Positions 20,243-31,234 of a stretch of DNA of 64,000 nt are shown here, one piece after another. Made by a program: the position numbers and the translations under genes. The notes beneath the pieces are model-generated. The model ran no database searches and had not been told where the DNA came from. It saw nothing but the letters and a program-made list of their open reading frames with translations. Location: positions 1 through 64,000 of the forward strand of contig NZ_FMXB01000007.1 of the NCBI RefSeq assembly GCF_900103415.1. Direction: 5' to 3'. Positions within the stretch are counted from its first letter, which is position 1. The number at the start of each line of letters is the position of its first letter. The stretch is from Methanobrevibacter millerae (lineage in GTDB: Archaea > Methanobacteriota > Methanobacteria > Methanobacteriales > Methanobacteriaceae).

Positions 20243-21052
20243 ATGAAAAAAGATTATTTGGTCTATTCGAAGGATTCTGCTCAAACTTCATTCAAGATTC
20301 CTGAAACTTCAAAAGTCGATAATTTAGTTAATGAAGGAAAATTCGACGAAGCTTTAACGTTAATTAATAAGTTAATCGAAAAGGACTCCAATGATTATGA
20401 AAACTGGTATTATAAAGGCATTATTCTTGATAATCTTGCCGAGTACGAAAAGGCCGTTGAATCCTTTAAAAAAGCTTTAGTTTTAAATGATGGTGATGAA
20501 ATCAAGACTTTCATTGCCAATTCATTATACAAATGGGCTAAAATCGCCTTTTTTCCTGACCTGGAATATCAAAAGGCTTTAGCGTTAATTGACGAGGCTT
20601 TGGAAATTATTCCTAAAAGTGAAGACTCATCCGAATTCTATTTTTTAAAGGGTGAGATTTTAGAAGCGTTAAAAGAACCTGTTGAAGCCAGAAAAAATTA
20701 TCTGATTGCTTACGGAGAATTCGATAAGCTAAGGGAATTTGAAGCACAGGTTGATTATTTAAACAATAATGAAGATGTTTTAATCAACATTACCGGAAGC
20801 TATTTCTATAACTTCACTCCGAGTGCTGGCCAGATTGTTGATTTGGTAAAAGAGAGTGAAAACGAGTATGACAGTGATGCGATAGCCATATATCTTGATA
20901 ACAAAAAGGTGGGCTATGTCGCCAACAGCGAATACACGCTTATGGATGGCATTAAAAGCGCTTCAAAAATAAATGGTTTAATTTCCGATGACGCCCAGGC
21001 CGAAATATTGTTCGTATATCTGGACGAGTATATCATCGCAAAATTAATATAA
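20243..21052 (+). CDS. TPR-repeat protein with C-terminal HIRAN-like domain
   Basis: A 269-residue protein. Residues about 25-165 form tetratricopeptide repeats (for example NWYYKGIILDNLAEYEKAVESFKKAL). Residues about 175-265 resemble a HIRAN domain (NITGSYFYNF, then LVKESENEYDSDAIAIY and KKVGYVANSE). HIRAN domains bind single-stranded 3' ends or stalled-fork DNA in HLTF/Rad5 helicases; TPRs mediate protein contacts. The gene starts 8 bases after the XPD/DinG-like helicase, so the two are probably co-expressed, and this protein may be its DNA-recognition partner. That role is inferred. Confidence 0.72.
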   Translation: MKKDYLVYSKDSAQTSFKIPETSKVDNLVNEGKFDEALTLINKLIEKDSNDYENWYYKGIILDNLAEYEKAVESFKKALVLNDGDEIKTFIANSLYKWAKIAFFPDLEYQKALALIDEALEIIPKSEDSSEFYFLKGEILEALKEPVEARKNYLIAYGEFDKLREFEAQVDYLNNNEDVLINITGSYFYNFTPSAGQIVDLVKESENEYDSDAIAIYLDNKKVGYVANSEYTLMDGIKSASKINGLISDDAQAEILFVYLDEYIIAKLI

Positions 21053-21058
21053 AAATAG

Positions 21059-21132
21059 CGGACCTGGAGGGATTTGAACCCCCGATCTCAGGATCCGAAG
21101 TCCTGCGTCATTCCAGACTAGACCACAGGCCC
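21059..21132 (-). tRNA. tRNA-Arg (anticodon UCG)
   Basis: The 74-base minus-strand sequence folds as a full cloverleaf. The 7-bp acceptor stem has one G-U pair, the anticodon stem is CAGGA/TCCTG with loop CTTCGGA (anticodon TCG), and the T arm has loop TTCAAAT. The discriminator base is G and no CCA is encoded. It would read CGA-type arginine codons. It lies between the TPR-HIRAN gene and the end of the minus-strand cluster. Confidence 0.93.
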
Positions 21133-21142
21133 AATAAATTAA

Positions 21143-22126
21143 TTATTTTTCATCATCTTTAAGTTCTTTGACGTCAGCGAAAATTTCATCGATTGATTCG
21201 CCGTCAAGCCGAGCTTGTTCATAGTCTTTCTCTTCAATCTCTTCCTTAATCAAACCCTTTTCAGATTCTGATTTTTCACGTGCGGGAGGAAGGTCTTCAA
21301 CATCAATTTCCTCTTCAGCATTTTCTTTTGATGGTTCTTCTTTTTTGGTGTTCAGGTTTTTAGAAAAAGATTTTTTAAGACTATTCTTTAAATCGTCCAT
21401 GTCGAACTCGCCGATTTTATAGGATTCCTTGTCAAGCGGAATGTTACTTTTTGGTATGACTTTCTCTTCTTTTTTCTCTTCAACTTTATTTAAGGTTTCC
21501 TTTTCTTCCTCAACAGTGTTGATGGAGTCAATCATATTGTCCAGCGGACTTTTCAGGTTAAGTACCTTAAATACTCCGTAAATCAAGAGCAAAATTCCTA
21601 TAATGATAAGGACTACAACCAAAAAGTTGTTTTCCCCGGAGACAACGTTGTCGATTATTCTCTCTGAACCTGAATTGTAGACAAAAACGGAGGCAACTAT
21701 AAATACCAGTCCAAGCACTATGCATATTATTGCCAAAACAGGCCTTTCTCCGATTTTAATGTTGACAAGATTGTCAAAGTTATCGCCGATATTGTCTTCA
21801 AAGCCTTCAGCCTGATTAATGACCGGAGCCTTTTCATCCAATTGTTCATTGATATTGGTTTCAATTATGTAATTTTCATCAATTTCAGCATTATCTTCTA
21901 AATTCACGGCATAGGGATTGTCTTTTCCAGGACGGTAGATGTATTCGTCATCTATTTCATAATCTTCATGTCCTTCATTAAGGAAATTGATTAATTCTTC
22001 GTCCTCTTCGAAATCATCTTCATCGAATTCAAGCTCCGAGTTTTCCGGCTTTTCCTCATCGTCCATATGATCAAGCATGTTTTTTAAATTGGAAATCCTA
22101 TGCTCTTTTTCTTTAGAATCTTTCAT
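21143..22126 (-). CDS. Acidic two-helix membrane protein of unknown function
   Basis: The family is not recognised. The 327-residue protein has a very acidic N-terminal half (about 1-140, rich in Glu and Asp). Two hydrophobic helices follow at about 150-170 (AIICIVLGLVFIVASVFV) and 190-212 (FLVVVLIIIGILLLIYGVF), then a charged, Glu/Lys-rich tail likely to be coiled or disordered. The start at 22126 follows GAGG; the frame is open upstream into tfs. It lies 10 bases after the transcription factor S gene on the same strand and is probably co-transcribed. Whether it has a transcription-related role is unknown. Confidence 0.75.
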   Translation of the reverse strand: MKDSKEKEHRISNLKNMLDHMDDEEKPENSELEFDEDDFEEDEELINFLNEGHEDYEIDDEYIYRPGKDNPYAVNLEDNAEIDENYIIETNINEQLDEKAPVINQAEGFEDNIGDNFDNLVNIKIGERPVLAIICIVLGLVFIVASVFVYNSGSERIIDNVVSGENNFLVVVLIIIGILLLIYGVFKVLNLKSPLDNMIDSINTVEEEKETLNKVEEKKEEKVIPKSNIPLDKESYKIGEFDMDDLKNSLKKSFSKNLNTKKEEPSKENAEEEIDVEDLPPAREKSESEKGLIKEEIEEKDYEQARLDGESIDEIFADVKELKDDEK

Positions 22127-22136
22127 ATGAATCCTC

Positions 22137-22448
22137 TTAATCGTAATCTCTCCATTTGTGGCCGCATGATGCGCATTCAAAGAACCTTGTAGGTGCTTCA
22201 TCCGCACTACGGGTTTGTTTTAATTCATAGTAAGCTTCATTATGGCCACATTCAGGACATATTTCAGTGATTTTTGATCTTAAATCAATAGCTTCACCCA
22301 TGTCAACAACGCCTTGTTTACCTTTCACTTCCTGGTGAACGGAATATTCGTTGTTGTCTGAAGCCAAATCCTTTGTATATCCACAAGCGCATTTAAGTTT
22401 GTTATCATTAGGAAGTAACATTGCACCACATTCCGGGCAAAATTCCAT
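22137..22448 (-). CDS. tfs: Transcription factor S (TFS, TFIIS/RPB9-like)
   Basis: TFS rescues backtracked archaeal RNA polymerase by stimulating transcript cleavage. The 103-residue protein has an N-terminal zinc ribbon (CPECG...CACG) and a C-terminal TFIIS-type ribbon (CPECGHNEAYY, then FFECASCGHKW). The catalytic acidic pair is visible as RSADEAPTRFF. GAGGTTGAT precedes the ATG. It belongs to a minus-strand set with rpoL and csl4. Confidence 0.95.
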   Translation of the reverse strand: MEFCPECGAMLLPNDNKLKCACGYTKDLASDNNEYSVHQEVKGKQGVVDMGEAIDLRSKITEICPECGHNEAYYELKQTRSADEAPTRFFECASCGHKWRDYD

Positions 22449-22533
22449 TATATCAACCTCTTAATTTTTATCCTATCTATTTAAAATCTTTTTTTTAAAT
22501 TATATAAAGTTATAGTTTTTCTAATTAGAATAT

Positions 22534-22950
22534 TTACTTGGAAAGGGAATTGAAACAATCATTTATAATTTTTTCATGGTCAAAGGCAAGATTCATCTTT
22601 TCCAAATCTCCTTTGCTGAAAATTGCTATATCGCATGCGTCGTCATCAGCTTTCATATCTGCCATATTTCCCTTTGCGGTATATGCAATACTTACGGTAT
22701 GTCTTCGGGGATCTCTTGAAGGGTCTGAATAAACTCCAACAAGCTCTTTTAGGTTTACTTTAATGCTGGTTTCTTCCAAAGCTTCCCTTATTGCAGCGTC
22801 TTCAACGCATTCGCCGTAATCAACAAAACCTCCGGGAAGTGCCCAGTAGTTCTTGTAGGGTTCATTTCCTCTCTTTATTAAAATGAAATTTTCATCTTCA
22901 TCAAAAATAAAAATGTCTACCGTCAAGCTGGGATTTTTATATTTTCCCAT
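22534..22950 (-). CDS. Nudix hydrolase
   Basis: A 138-residue hydrolase of nucleoside diphosphates linked to another moiety. The Nudix box is present from GGFVDYGE to REALEETS, with Ser in place of the usual Gly after EE. The ADP-ribose pyrophosphatase group is the nearest guess from SLTVDIFIF and YWALPGGFV; the substrate is not determined. The ATG at 22950 has GTGATA upstream. A longer frame to 23004 would overlap rpoL and was not chosen. Confidence 0.87.
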   Translation of the reverse strand: MGKYKNPSLTVDIFIFDEDENFILIKRGNEPYKNYWALPGGFVDYGECVEDAAIREALEETSIKVNLKELVGVYSDPSRDPRRHTVSIAYTAKGNMADMKADDDACDIAIFSKGDLEKMNLAFDHEKIINDCFNSLSK

Positions 22951-22987
22951 ACGTATCACACAAAAAATAAGAATAAAATTATTGAAG

Positions 22988-23263
22988 CTATAAATTGTCT
23001 TCAATAAGTTGTTTGAAAGTTGCGCTGTCTGATTTGAGTTGTTCAGCAGCTTTTTTCAATGCAGCCTTTGGGTCTGCGCCGTTTGTCTTTATGGTCATTA
23101 TTGGTTTGCCTGTAAGCGGGTGGTCGATATTGTATACTGCGTATTCAACATCATCATCCTGCATTAAAATGTGTCTGAGTGCATTACATACTCCGTGGCT
23201 TTCATCTTCAATTTCAAATTCGATTTCGGTTGCACTACTTTTTAAAACTCTGATATTATCCAT
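22988..23263 (-). CDS. rpoL: DNA-directed RNA polymerase subunit Rpo11 (L)
   Basis: A small RNA polymerase assembly subunit that pairs with Rpo3 (D) and resembles the alpha-subunit N-terminal domain. The 91-residue length is typical. The conserved core HGVCNALRHILMQDDDVEYA and the region DHPLTGKPIMTIKT are clear. AAGGTAGAT precedes the ATG. It starts 14 bases after csl4 ends. Confidence 0.95.
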   Translation of the reverse strand: MDNIRVLKSSATEIEFEIEDESHGVCNALRHILMQDDDVEYAVYNIDHPLTGKPIMTIKTNGADPKAALKKAAEQLKSDSATFKQLIEDNL

Positions 23264-23277
23264 TTTATCTACCTTAT

Positions 23278-23850
23278 CTATTCATTTACATAGTTTATTG
23301 ATACTTTACGCTTTTCTTTTTTGTTACATGAATTACATTGAACTTCGTCTCTTTTGTTGGTGGTGTGCATGTAGTCCCTGCAGCGGGTACACATTGCCTT
23401 TAGGACACCACAGTCTTTATCTACAGTACTTAAATCAACGTTATCTCCAGTGATTTTAACTACCTTTGCCTGAACGATATCTCCTATTCTGAATGCATCG
23501 CCCACCTTTTCAAGATAGTCCTTTTTTGCCTGAGAGATGTGAATGGCTCCCATATAAGGCAAGGCTAGAGGTCTTGGATTATCCTTGATGCAGTCTATAT
23601 TGATGTTAGCCCTTTGAGGCTTGATGTCGGTAATCTGACCGTATACAATGTCGCCCTTTTTCAAAAGAGCAGGCTTGCCTAGCTTTGAATCGACTGAGAT
23701 AATTCTTCTTTTACCATTAATCTTGACATTTCCTAGTACTGATGATTTAATTTCTCCATTATCGTCGTAAGTACCGTCTCCCGGTACATATTGTTCAATT
23801 ATTCCTAATTTATCGCCTGGCATTACTATTTGATCTTTATCTACGCCCAT
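23278..23850 (-). CDS. csl4: Exosome RNA-binding subunit Csl4
   Basis: A cap subunit of the archaeal RNA exosome that binds RNA and recruits DnaG to the Rrp41/42 ring. The 190-residue protein has an N-terminal beta domain (MPGDKLGIIEQYVPGDGTY), an S1 domain in the middle (GDIVYGQITDIK and FRIGDIVQAKVVKI) and a C-terminal zinc ribbon (CTRCRDYM...CNSC). GGTGAT precedes the ATG. It is followed by rpoL. Confidence 0.93.
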   Translation of the reverse strand: MGVDKDQIVMPGDKLGIIEQYVPGDGTYDDNGEIKSSVLGNVKINGKRRIISVDSKLGKPALLKKGDIVYGQITDIKPQRANINIDCIKDNPRPLALPYMGAIHISQAKKDYLEKVGDAFRIGDIVQAKVVKITGDNVDLSTVDKDCGVLKAMCTRCRDYMHTTNKRDEVQCNSCNKKEKRKVSINYVNE

Positions 23851-23928
23851 ATTAAATCACCAAAGTAAGAAAAAAATTTTTTATTAATATATTAATTTTA
23901 TTAATGTTCATATTTATAGTTAGTGCAA

Positions 23929-24927
23929 TTATCTTTTGTGAAAGAGTATTTCATCCAGCTGATAATTTTCCCAATCTCTTTTATTTAAAACAATTTCAAG
24001 CTCCTGTGGAGTGATAAGTGGTTTTTTATACATCTGGGAATCATCAATAGCTATTCTTGGACATGCAGTTACCACAAATGCGTCCAATTCAAGATATGCT
24101 AAAAGAGCATCCGGATTAACGTTATCAAGCATTATTATAAATCCTTCCATTCCATTGTCCTTAAGAATCCTTTTGATTTCATTTGCAAGTTCCATCCTGT
24201 ACTGGCCTTCCTTTGATGAAACGATGATACCCCATTTTTTCGCTTCCCTGGCCTTCACTATTCTTGCAAATCTTATTCTTAAAATCCTGTCCGCATATTC
24301 GGTCATTTCCCTGATTTCGCTGTTATATGGGTCAAGGGCAAAGACAGGGGTGTTTGTGAATAAGTGGATTCCTAAAGGATGAAAATTTCCGCTTCCCACA
24401 AAGAGGAATACTTCAGCATCCAGATTTTTGATTGAAGAGAAGTTGCAGCCCAATACCTGACCCTTTCTTGTGCTTTTGGATGATCCGAGCACGACTTCCT
24501 TTCCGTTATCCTCAAGAAAATCCTTCATTTCATTTAAAAGATGCAGATGCTGGGTTGTGGTAACAAGTCCGATTCTTGAATAGTCAGTTAAGACTTCAAG
24601 GCATCTTTTCAAATCCTTTTTAACGTCAATGTTTGCAAAGGCCTCTATGAAAAGGGTTGGAGTTTCATATCTGATTGGAAGGGGGGTATGGCCGAAGTGT
24701 ATTATCAAATCAACGGAATCCTTCATCTTGTAGTCGCTTACGTCGCAGGCTCCAAAGCAAGGGTCTCCGGAAATTATCACATTAACGTCGCATTCATCTT
24801 CAATTATTCGGGCAACGTTTACCGCCTGCATCTTAAGTCCTTCCGGAAACTGCAGACCAACTGTTTTAATGTCTTGGGAGTTGATTTTGCGGATTACCCT
24901 ATCCAAATCCATATTGTACAGTGACAT
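23929..24927 (-). CDS. dph2: Diphthamide synthase subunit Dph2 (3-amino-3-carboxypropyl transferase)
   Basis: This non-canonical radical-SAM enzyme adds the 3-amino-3-carboxypropyl group to a histidine of elongation factor 2, the first step of diphthamide synthesis. The 332-residue protein has the three cysteines that bind the 4Fe-4S cluster, in [16 protein letters not shown] and [10 protein letters not shown]. The ATG at 24927 lies 1 base after the hpt stop, which suggests translational coupling. An ATG five codons further in (24912) is also possible. Confidence 0.92.
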   Translation of the reverse strand: MSLYNMDLDRVIRKINSQDIKTVGLQFPEGLKMQAVNVARIIEDECDVNVIISGDPCFGACDVSDYKMKDSVDLIIHFGHTPLPIRYETPTLFIEAFANIDVKKDLKRCLEVLTDYSRIGLVTTTQHLHLLNEMKDFLEDNGKEVVLGSSKSTRKGQVLGCNFSSIKNLDAEVFLFVGSGNFHPLGIHLFTNTPVFALDPYNSEIREMTEYADRILRIRFARIVKAREAKKWGIIVSSKEGQYRMELANEIKRILKDNGMEGFIIMLDNVNPDALLAYLELDAFVVTACPRIAIDDSQMYKKPLITPQELEIVLNKRDWENYQLDEILFHKR

Positions 24928-24928
24928 T

Positions 24929-25498
24929 TTAATCTTCAATCGTTTTTTCAATGACTACCTTTCCGTCAATGACATCAAGCTTGATTATGCTTAAAAGTTC
25001 AATGCCGGTTTCCTTTTCAACGATTTTCTTTCCTTCGCCCTTTTCAATGACTGCCACTGCAGACTTGATTTCAAGGTCCATGTCCTGTAAGGTTTTAAGC
25101 AGGGCTATGAAGGTTCCTCCGGTACTTACAACATCATCGATGATTAATATTTTTTCGCCTGGGTGCAAATCGTTAATGTAGAGGTTTGATGAGCCGTATC
25201 CGGTTTTCTGATATACTTCCTGTTCACCCTCAAGACCGTATTGCCTTTTTCTGATTACAACAAAAGGAATATCGGTTGCAAGGGACAGTGCGGTAGCCAA
25301 ATGTATTCCCATGGCTTCAACAGCAACGATTTTATCAACATCCAAATCCGCATGTTTGTGTACTGCCAATGACAATTCACGTAGCATTTTAGGGTCCATG
25401 GCAGGAACGCCATCACTTATGGGATTTACAAAATAATTATAATCTCCCTTTTTTACAATAGGGGATGATTCCAAAGATTTCTTTACTTCTTCCAACAT
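24929..25498 (-). CDS. hpt: Archaeal hypoxanthine/purine phosphoribosyltransferase
   Basis: It salvages hypoxanthine (possibly guanine or adenine) with PRPP. The 189-residue protein has the PRPP loop [14 protein letters not shown] and the type I PRTase fold, with [15 protein letters not shown] near the middle. It resembles the archaeal Hpt group related to bacterial adenine PRTases. The ATG at 25498 has GTGAG directly upstream; that GTG is an alternative start at 25507. It is the first gene of the minus-strand cluster, divergent from ffh. Confidence 0.88.
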   Translation of the reverse strand: MLEEVKKSLESSPIVKKGDYNYFVNPISDGVPAMDPKMLRELSLAVHKHADLDVDKIVAVEAMGIHLATALSLATDIPFVVIRKRQYGLEGEQEVYQKTGYGSSNLYINDLHPGEKILIIDDVVSTGGTFIALLKTLQDMDLEIKSAVAVIEKGEGKKIVEKETGIELLSIIKLDVIDGKVVIEKTIED

Positions 25499-25580
25499 AG
25501 TACTCACACAAAAATTTTAAAGTTAATAATAAATATATCTTATTATAATATTAATTATATTTATTTAAAAAAGTGATAAT

Positions 25581-26921
25581 ATGCTCGGTAATTTAGGAGA
25601 AAATCTTACTAATACAATGAAAAAATTAGTAGGAATGTCAGTTATTGATAAAAAAACAATAAAAGAAGTTGTTAAAGATATCCAACGTGCATTAATTCAA
25701 TCTGATGTTAATATTGCTTTAGTTTTAGATTTATCAAAAAGAATAGAAAACAGGGCTCTTGAAGAGGAACCTCCAAAGGGAATCACTCCAAGGGAGCATG
25801 TCATAACAATCATTTATGAGGAAATGGTAAATCTGTTGGGAAGCGAAGCCGTACCATTGGACATTAACGAAAGGCCTTTTAAGATTCTATTTTTAGGTCT
25901 TCAGGGTAGCGGTAAGACAACTACCATAGGTAAACTGTGCAGATACCTGCAGAAAAAGGGTTTCAACCCTGCAGTCGTATGTACGGACACATGGAGGCCT
26001 GCAGCTTATGAGCAGCTAAGGCAGTTAACCGAAGAGATGGACGTTCCGCTTTACGGCGATCCGGAAAACAAGGACGCTTTAGATTTAGCCAAAAAGGGTC
26101 TTGATGAGTTCAAGAACCGTAAGGTAATAATTTTCGATACTGCAGGTAGGCACAAGGAAGAATCTGATTTGATTGCTGAAATGGATCAGCTGGACGATAT
26201 AATCAATCCTACCGAAGCAATTCTTGTAATTGACGGAACAATAGGTCAGCAGGCAGGTGAACAGGCAAGAGCGTTTTCACAGGCCACTGATATCGGTTCC
26301 ATTATCATTACCAAACTCGACGGTTCAGCAAAAGGTGGGGGCGCATTGTCCGCCGTTGCAGAAACCGGAGCTCCAATCAAGTTCATCGGTACTGGTGAGA
26401 GGATTGACGACTTTGAAGTATTCGACCCTGAAAGGTTCATATCAAGATTATTGGGTATGGGAGACATCAAAAGCCTGATTGAAAAGGCTGAAGAGAATAT
26501 CGATGAGGATATTGCCCAAAAGACGATGAACAACATGCTGACGGGCAAGTTCACCCTTGAAGACATGAAAAACCAGTTTGAAATGATGAACAAGATGGGT
26601 CCTATGCAGCAGGTCTTAAACATGATTCCTGGAATGGGAAACAAGATTTCCAAGGAAGCCTCCCAGATGACAGAAGACAAAATCGAGTCCTATAAGATTA
26701 TGATGTCATCAATGACCAAGGAGGAGATGCAGAATCCGAAAATCATAAAGCAGTCAAGAATCCAGAGGATTGCACGCGGTGCCGGTGTTGATGAATCCGA
26801 AGTAAAAGAGCTTTTAAAATACTATAATAACACCAAAAAGACCATGAAGGGATTTGGAAAACGTGGCGGCCGTCTAGGCGGCGGTGCAATGAACCGTATG
26901 ATGGGCCAATTCATGAGATAG
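25581..26921 (+). CDS. ffh: Signal recognition particle protein SRP54
   Basis: The GTPase of the signal recognition particle, which binds signal sequences and 7S RNA. The 446-residue protein has an N domain (1-90), a G domain with G1 GLQGSGKTT at about 106, DTAGRH and [11 protein letters not shown], and a Met-rich M domain (about 300-446, for example [10 protein letters not shown]). GTGAT precedes the ATG. It heads the plus-strand run that goes on to pus10. Confidence 0.96.
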   Translation: MLGNLGENLTNTMKKLVGMSVIDKKTIKEVVKDIQRALIQSDVNIALVLDLSKRIENRALEEEPPKGITPREHVITIIYEEMVNLLGSEAVPLDINERPFKILFLGLQGSGKTTTIGKLCRYLQKKGFNPAVVCTDTWRPAAYEQLRQLTEEMDVPLYGDPENKDALDLAKKGLDEFKNRKVIIFDTAGRHKEESDLIAEMDQLDDIINPTEAILVIDGTIGQQAGEQARAFSQATDIGSIIITKLDGSAKGGGALSAVAETGAPIKFIGTGERIDDFEVFDPERFISRLLGMGDIKSLIEKAEENIDEDIAQKTMNNMLTGKFTLEDMKNQFEMMNKMGPMQQVLNMIPGMGNKISKEASQMTEDKIESYKIMMSSMTKEEMQNPKIIKQSRIQRIARGAGVDESEVKELLKYYNNTKKTMKGFGKRGGRLGGGAMNRMMGQFMR

Positions 26922-26927
26922 ATTCAC

Positions 26928-28121
26928 ATGCAGTTAGTTGATGAAATCATTGAAAAATCAGACGGCAAACTCTGCAGGCATTGCCTTGGAAGGATGCTTT
27001 CAAAAAGCATTGACGGTGAAGACAACGTTTCAAGAGCTGAATCATTGGATTTGGATTTGGACTTTAATGAATGCGTAATTTGCGATAACATCTTTGACAA
27101 GATTGATGATGAGCTCTTTGGAAAAATATATGATAAGCTCGTTTTTCTTGAAGTGGAATTTGACTCCTTTGTAGTCGGCTCCAGAATTCCTAAAGAGGTT
27201 CAGCAGAGGGATGAAGAATTCATTAAGGATTTGGATTTGGATGTTGAGCCAATAAAAAAGGAAATCAATAGGATTATAGGAAAAGAATTGGAAAATACCT
27301 TAAAAAAAGAAGTCAATTTCGAAAAGCAGGACATTATCGTTAACGTTAATTTAATTAAAAACCCCAAGGTCAGGGTTCAGATTAATCCTATTTTCATTGA
27401 AGGAAAATACAATAAACTGGTTCGTGGAATTCCCCAGACAAAATGGCCCTGCGGCAAATGCAAAGGCAGGGGATGTGAGGAATGCAATTTCACGGGAAAG
27501 CAGTATCCATGCTCCGTTGAGGAATTAATATCTGAACATGTTTTAAAAGCAACTAAAGGTTATGAGGCAAAGTTCCACGGTGCCGGTCGTGAAGACATTG
27601 ACGTGCTGATGCTGGGTTCCGGAAGACCATTTGTCCTAGAAATAAAGGAACCTAGAATAAGAAAAATTGATTTGGAAAAATTGGAAAAGGAAATCAATGA
27701 AATTAATGAGGGAAAAACTCAGTATCATGGTTTGAAGTTTTGCGAAAGAAAGAGAAAGGCGGAGATTAAAGTATCTTCACCGGATGCATATAAGGTTTAC
27801 AGGGCTCTTGTGAAATGCGAAGAGGCCTATGACAAGGATAAATTAGTGGCTTTGAAGGATTTGGGCGAAATCCACCAGCAGACTCCTATAAGGGTTTCAC
27901 ACAGGCGTGCCGACAAGGTTAGAATCAAGCATGTCCTGGATTTATCCTATGAAATAATCGACGATACCTCCTTTGAAATGACAATCAAAACCGAAGGGGG
28001 ATTATACATCAAGGAACTGATTTCCGGAGATGAAGGAAGGTCAAATCCCAACGTCGCTGAAAAACTGGGCGTTAAGGCGATTTGTGAAAAATTGGATGTA
28101 ATTGAAGTAAGTGAAAAGTAG
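26928..28121 (+). CDS. pus10: tRNA pseudouridine synthase Pus10
   Basis: It makes pseudouridine 54 and 55 in the T arm of archaeal tRNA. Of 397 residues, the N-terminal part has zinc-binding cysteines (CRHCLGRML and CVICD), a THUMP-like domain follows, a second cysteine set (CGKCKGRGCEEC) lies near 178, and the catalytic domain begins with GAGREDIDVLMLGSGRP, where an Asp is the catalytic residue. It starts 6 bases after ffh. Confidence 0.93.
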   Translation: MQLVDEIIEKSDGKLCRHCLGRMLSKSIDGEDNVSRAESLDLDLDFNECVICDNIFDKIDDELFGKIYDKLVFLEVEFDSFVVGSRIPKEVQQRDEEFIKDLDLDVEPIKKEINRIIGKELENTLKKEVNFEKQDIIVNVNLIKNPKVRVQINPIFIEGKYNKLVRGIPQTKWPCGKCKGRGCEECNFTGKQYPCSVEELISEHVLKATKGYEAKFHGAGREDIDVLMLGSGRPFVLEIKEPRIRKIDLEKLEKEINEINEGKTQYHGLKFCERKRKAEIKVSSPDAYKVYRALVKCEEAYDKDKLVALKDLGEIHQQTPIRVSHRRADKVRIKHVLDLSYEIIDDTSFEMTIKTEGGLYIKELISGDEGRSNPNVAEKLGVKAICEKLDVIEVSEK

Positions 28122-28129
28122 TGATAATT

Positions 28130-28597
28130 ATGGCAGATGAATTTACACATTTAACGGACAGTGGAGTACACATGGTTGAAGTCGGCGCAAAGCCTGATCA
28201 GAAGAGAAGAGCAGTAGCCTCAGGACAGATATTTCTGGACGAAAATACTATTAAAATGATTCAGGAAGAAGAAATCAAAAAGGGAAACGTATTGACTACG
28301 GCTCAAATAGCAGGAATTCAGGCCGTTAAGAACACTTCATCAATCATTCCATTATGTCATCCTTTGAATTTAACGGGCATTGAAATTGATTTTGACGTTG
28401 AATCTGATGTAATTACATGTACGTGCGGCGTTAACACTTTAGGAAAAACCGGAGTGGAAATGGAAGCCATAACAGGCGTAAGCGTTGCCCTTTTAACTAT
28501 ATGGGATATGGTTAAGGCCGTTGAAAAGGATGAAGACGGACAGTATCCTGATACAAAAATAAGCGAAATTAAAGTATTGAAAAAGGAAAAAATTTAA
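28130..28597 (+). CDS. moaC: Cyclic pyranopterin monophosphate synthase MoaC
   Basis: It acts with MoaA in the first step of molybdopterin synthesis. The 155-residue protein has the family core KRRAVASGQI, then PLCHPLNLTGIEIDF and GKTGVEMEA. GTGAT lies before the ATG at 28130; an ATG at 28121 overlaps the pus10 stop. It sits between pus10 and kae1-bud32. Confidence 0.95.
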   Translation: MADEFTHLTDSGVHMVEVGAKPDQKRRAVASGQIFLDENTIKMIQEEEIKKGNVLTTAQIAGIQAVKNTSSIIPLCHPLNLTGIEIDFDVESDVITCTCGVNTLGKTGVEMEAITGVSVALLTIWDMVKAVEKDEDGQYPDTKISEIKVLKKEKI

Positions 28598-30199
<1,602 letters not shown>

Positions 30200-30242
30200 T
30201 TTTTAGATAAATATATAAAAAATTTCATTCAAATCTATTTTT

Positions 30243-30794
30243 ATGATAACATTTATAACTGGGAACAAACATAAAGTTATAGAAGCAGAGAATATTTTCA
30301 AAGATTATGACATAAAACTTGAGCATATTGACTTAGGCTACATGGAACCTCAGGGAACTCTTGAGGAAGTGGCTATGTTTGGTGCAAAATATGCCAGTCA
30401 TAAGCTTAATAGACCTGTGATAGTTGAAGATGCTGGTTTATTCATTAAGGCTTTAAACGGATTTCCGGGAACCTATTCTCATTACGTTCAGGATACCTTG
30501 GGAAATCAGGGAGTTTTAAAGTTGTTAAATAATGTTTCTGACCGTTATGCCGAATTCAGGTCAGTTATTGGGTACTGCACCCCCAATTCTGAGCCCAAGA
30601 CTTTTTTAGGCAAGGTCGAAGGAGAAATATCAGTCGAAGAAAAAGGAGATTTAGGGTTTGCTTTTGATCCTATATTTTATGTGCCTAGTGAGTGTAAGAC
30701 TTTTGGCGAACTGACGACTGATGAGAAAAACCAATTTTCACATAGAAAAAATTCATTAAAGAAATTTATAGAGTGGTATACTACTCAAGATTAA
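30243..30794 (+). CDS. rdgB: XTP/dITP diphosphatase (RdgB/HAM1 family)
   Basis: A house-cleaning enzyme that hydrolyses non-canonical purine nucleoside triphosphates to monophosphates. The 183-residue protein has the N-terminal [21 protein letters not shown] and [11 protein letters not shown] motifs of the family. The TTTTT ATG context has no strong binding site. It lies 43 bases after kae1-bud32 and 22 bases before rps15. Confidence 0.94.
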   Translation: MITFITGNKHKVIEAENIFKDYDIKLEHIDLGYMEPQGTLEEVAMFGAKYASHKLNRPVIVEDAGLFIKALNGFPGTYSHYVQDTLGNQGVLKLLNNVSDRYAEFRSVIGYCTPNSEPKTFLGKVEGEISVEEKGDLGFAFDPIFYVPSECKTFGELTTDEKNQFSHRKNSLKKFIEWYTTQD

Positions 30795-30816
30795 TATTTT
30801 AATAGAGGTTATTAAT

Positions 30817-31215
30817 ATGGCAAGACCGGAATGGGTAACTTATAGTAACGAAGAAATTGAAGAAATGATTTTAAAATTTAACAGAGAAGGTAAAAGTACT
30901 TCCGAAATCGGTATTATCTTAAGGGACCAATACGGAATCCCTAAAGTAAAAGACGTAACCGGTGAAAGAATCACTGAAATCTTAAAAAGAAACGATCAAG
31001 CTGGTGAATACCCAGAAGATTTAATGAACTTAATTAGAAGAGCAGTTAACATCAGAGACCACTTGGAAGAAAATCCTAAAGATTTACACTCAAAAAGAGG
31101 TTTAACTATTATTGAATCAAGAATCAGAAAATTAGGTTCTTACTACGTAAGCGAAGGCGAATTACCAGAAGGTTGGAGATATAATCCAAAACAAGCAGCA
31201 CTCCTTGTTAAATAG
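30817..31215 (+). CDS. rps15: Small ribosomal subunit protein uS15
   Basis: It binds 16S rRNA in the central domain. The 132-residue archaeal length includes the N-terminal extension ([19 protein letters not shown]). The core [21 protein letters not shown] is clear. GAGGTTATT precedes the ATG. It is followed by a recJ-like gene, a common archaeal order. Confidence 0.97.
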   Translation: MARPEWVTYSNEEIEEMILKFNREGKSTSEIGIILRDQYGIPKVKDVTGERITEILKRNDQAGEYPEDLMNLIRRAVNIRDHLEENPKDLHSKRGLTIIESRIRKLGSYYVSEGELPEGWRYNPKQAALLVK

Positions 31216-31234
31216 AGGTGGCGAAGCCAGTAAT

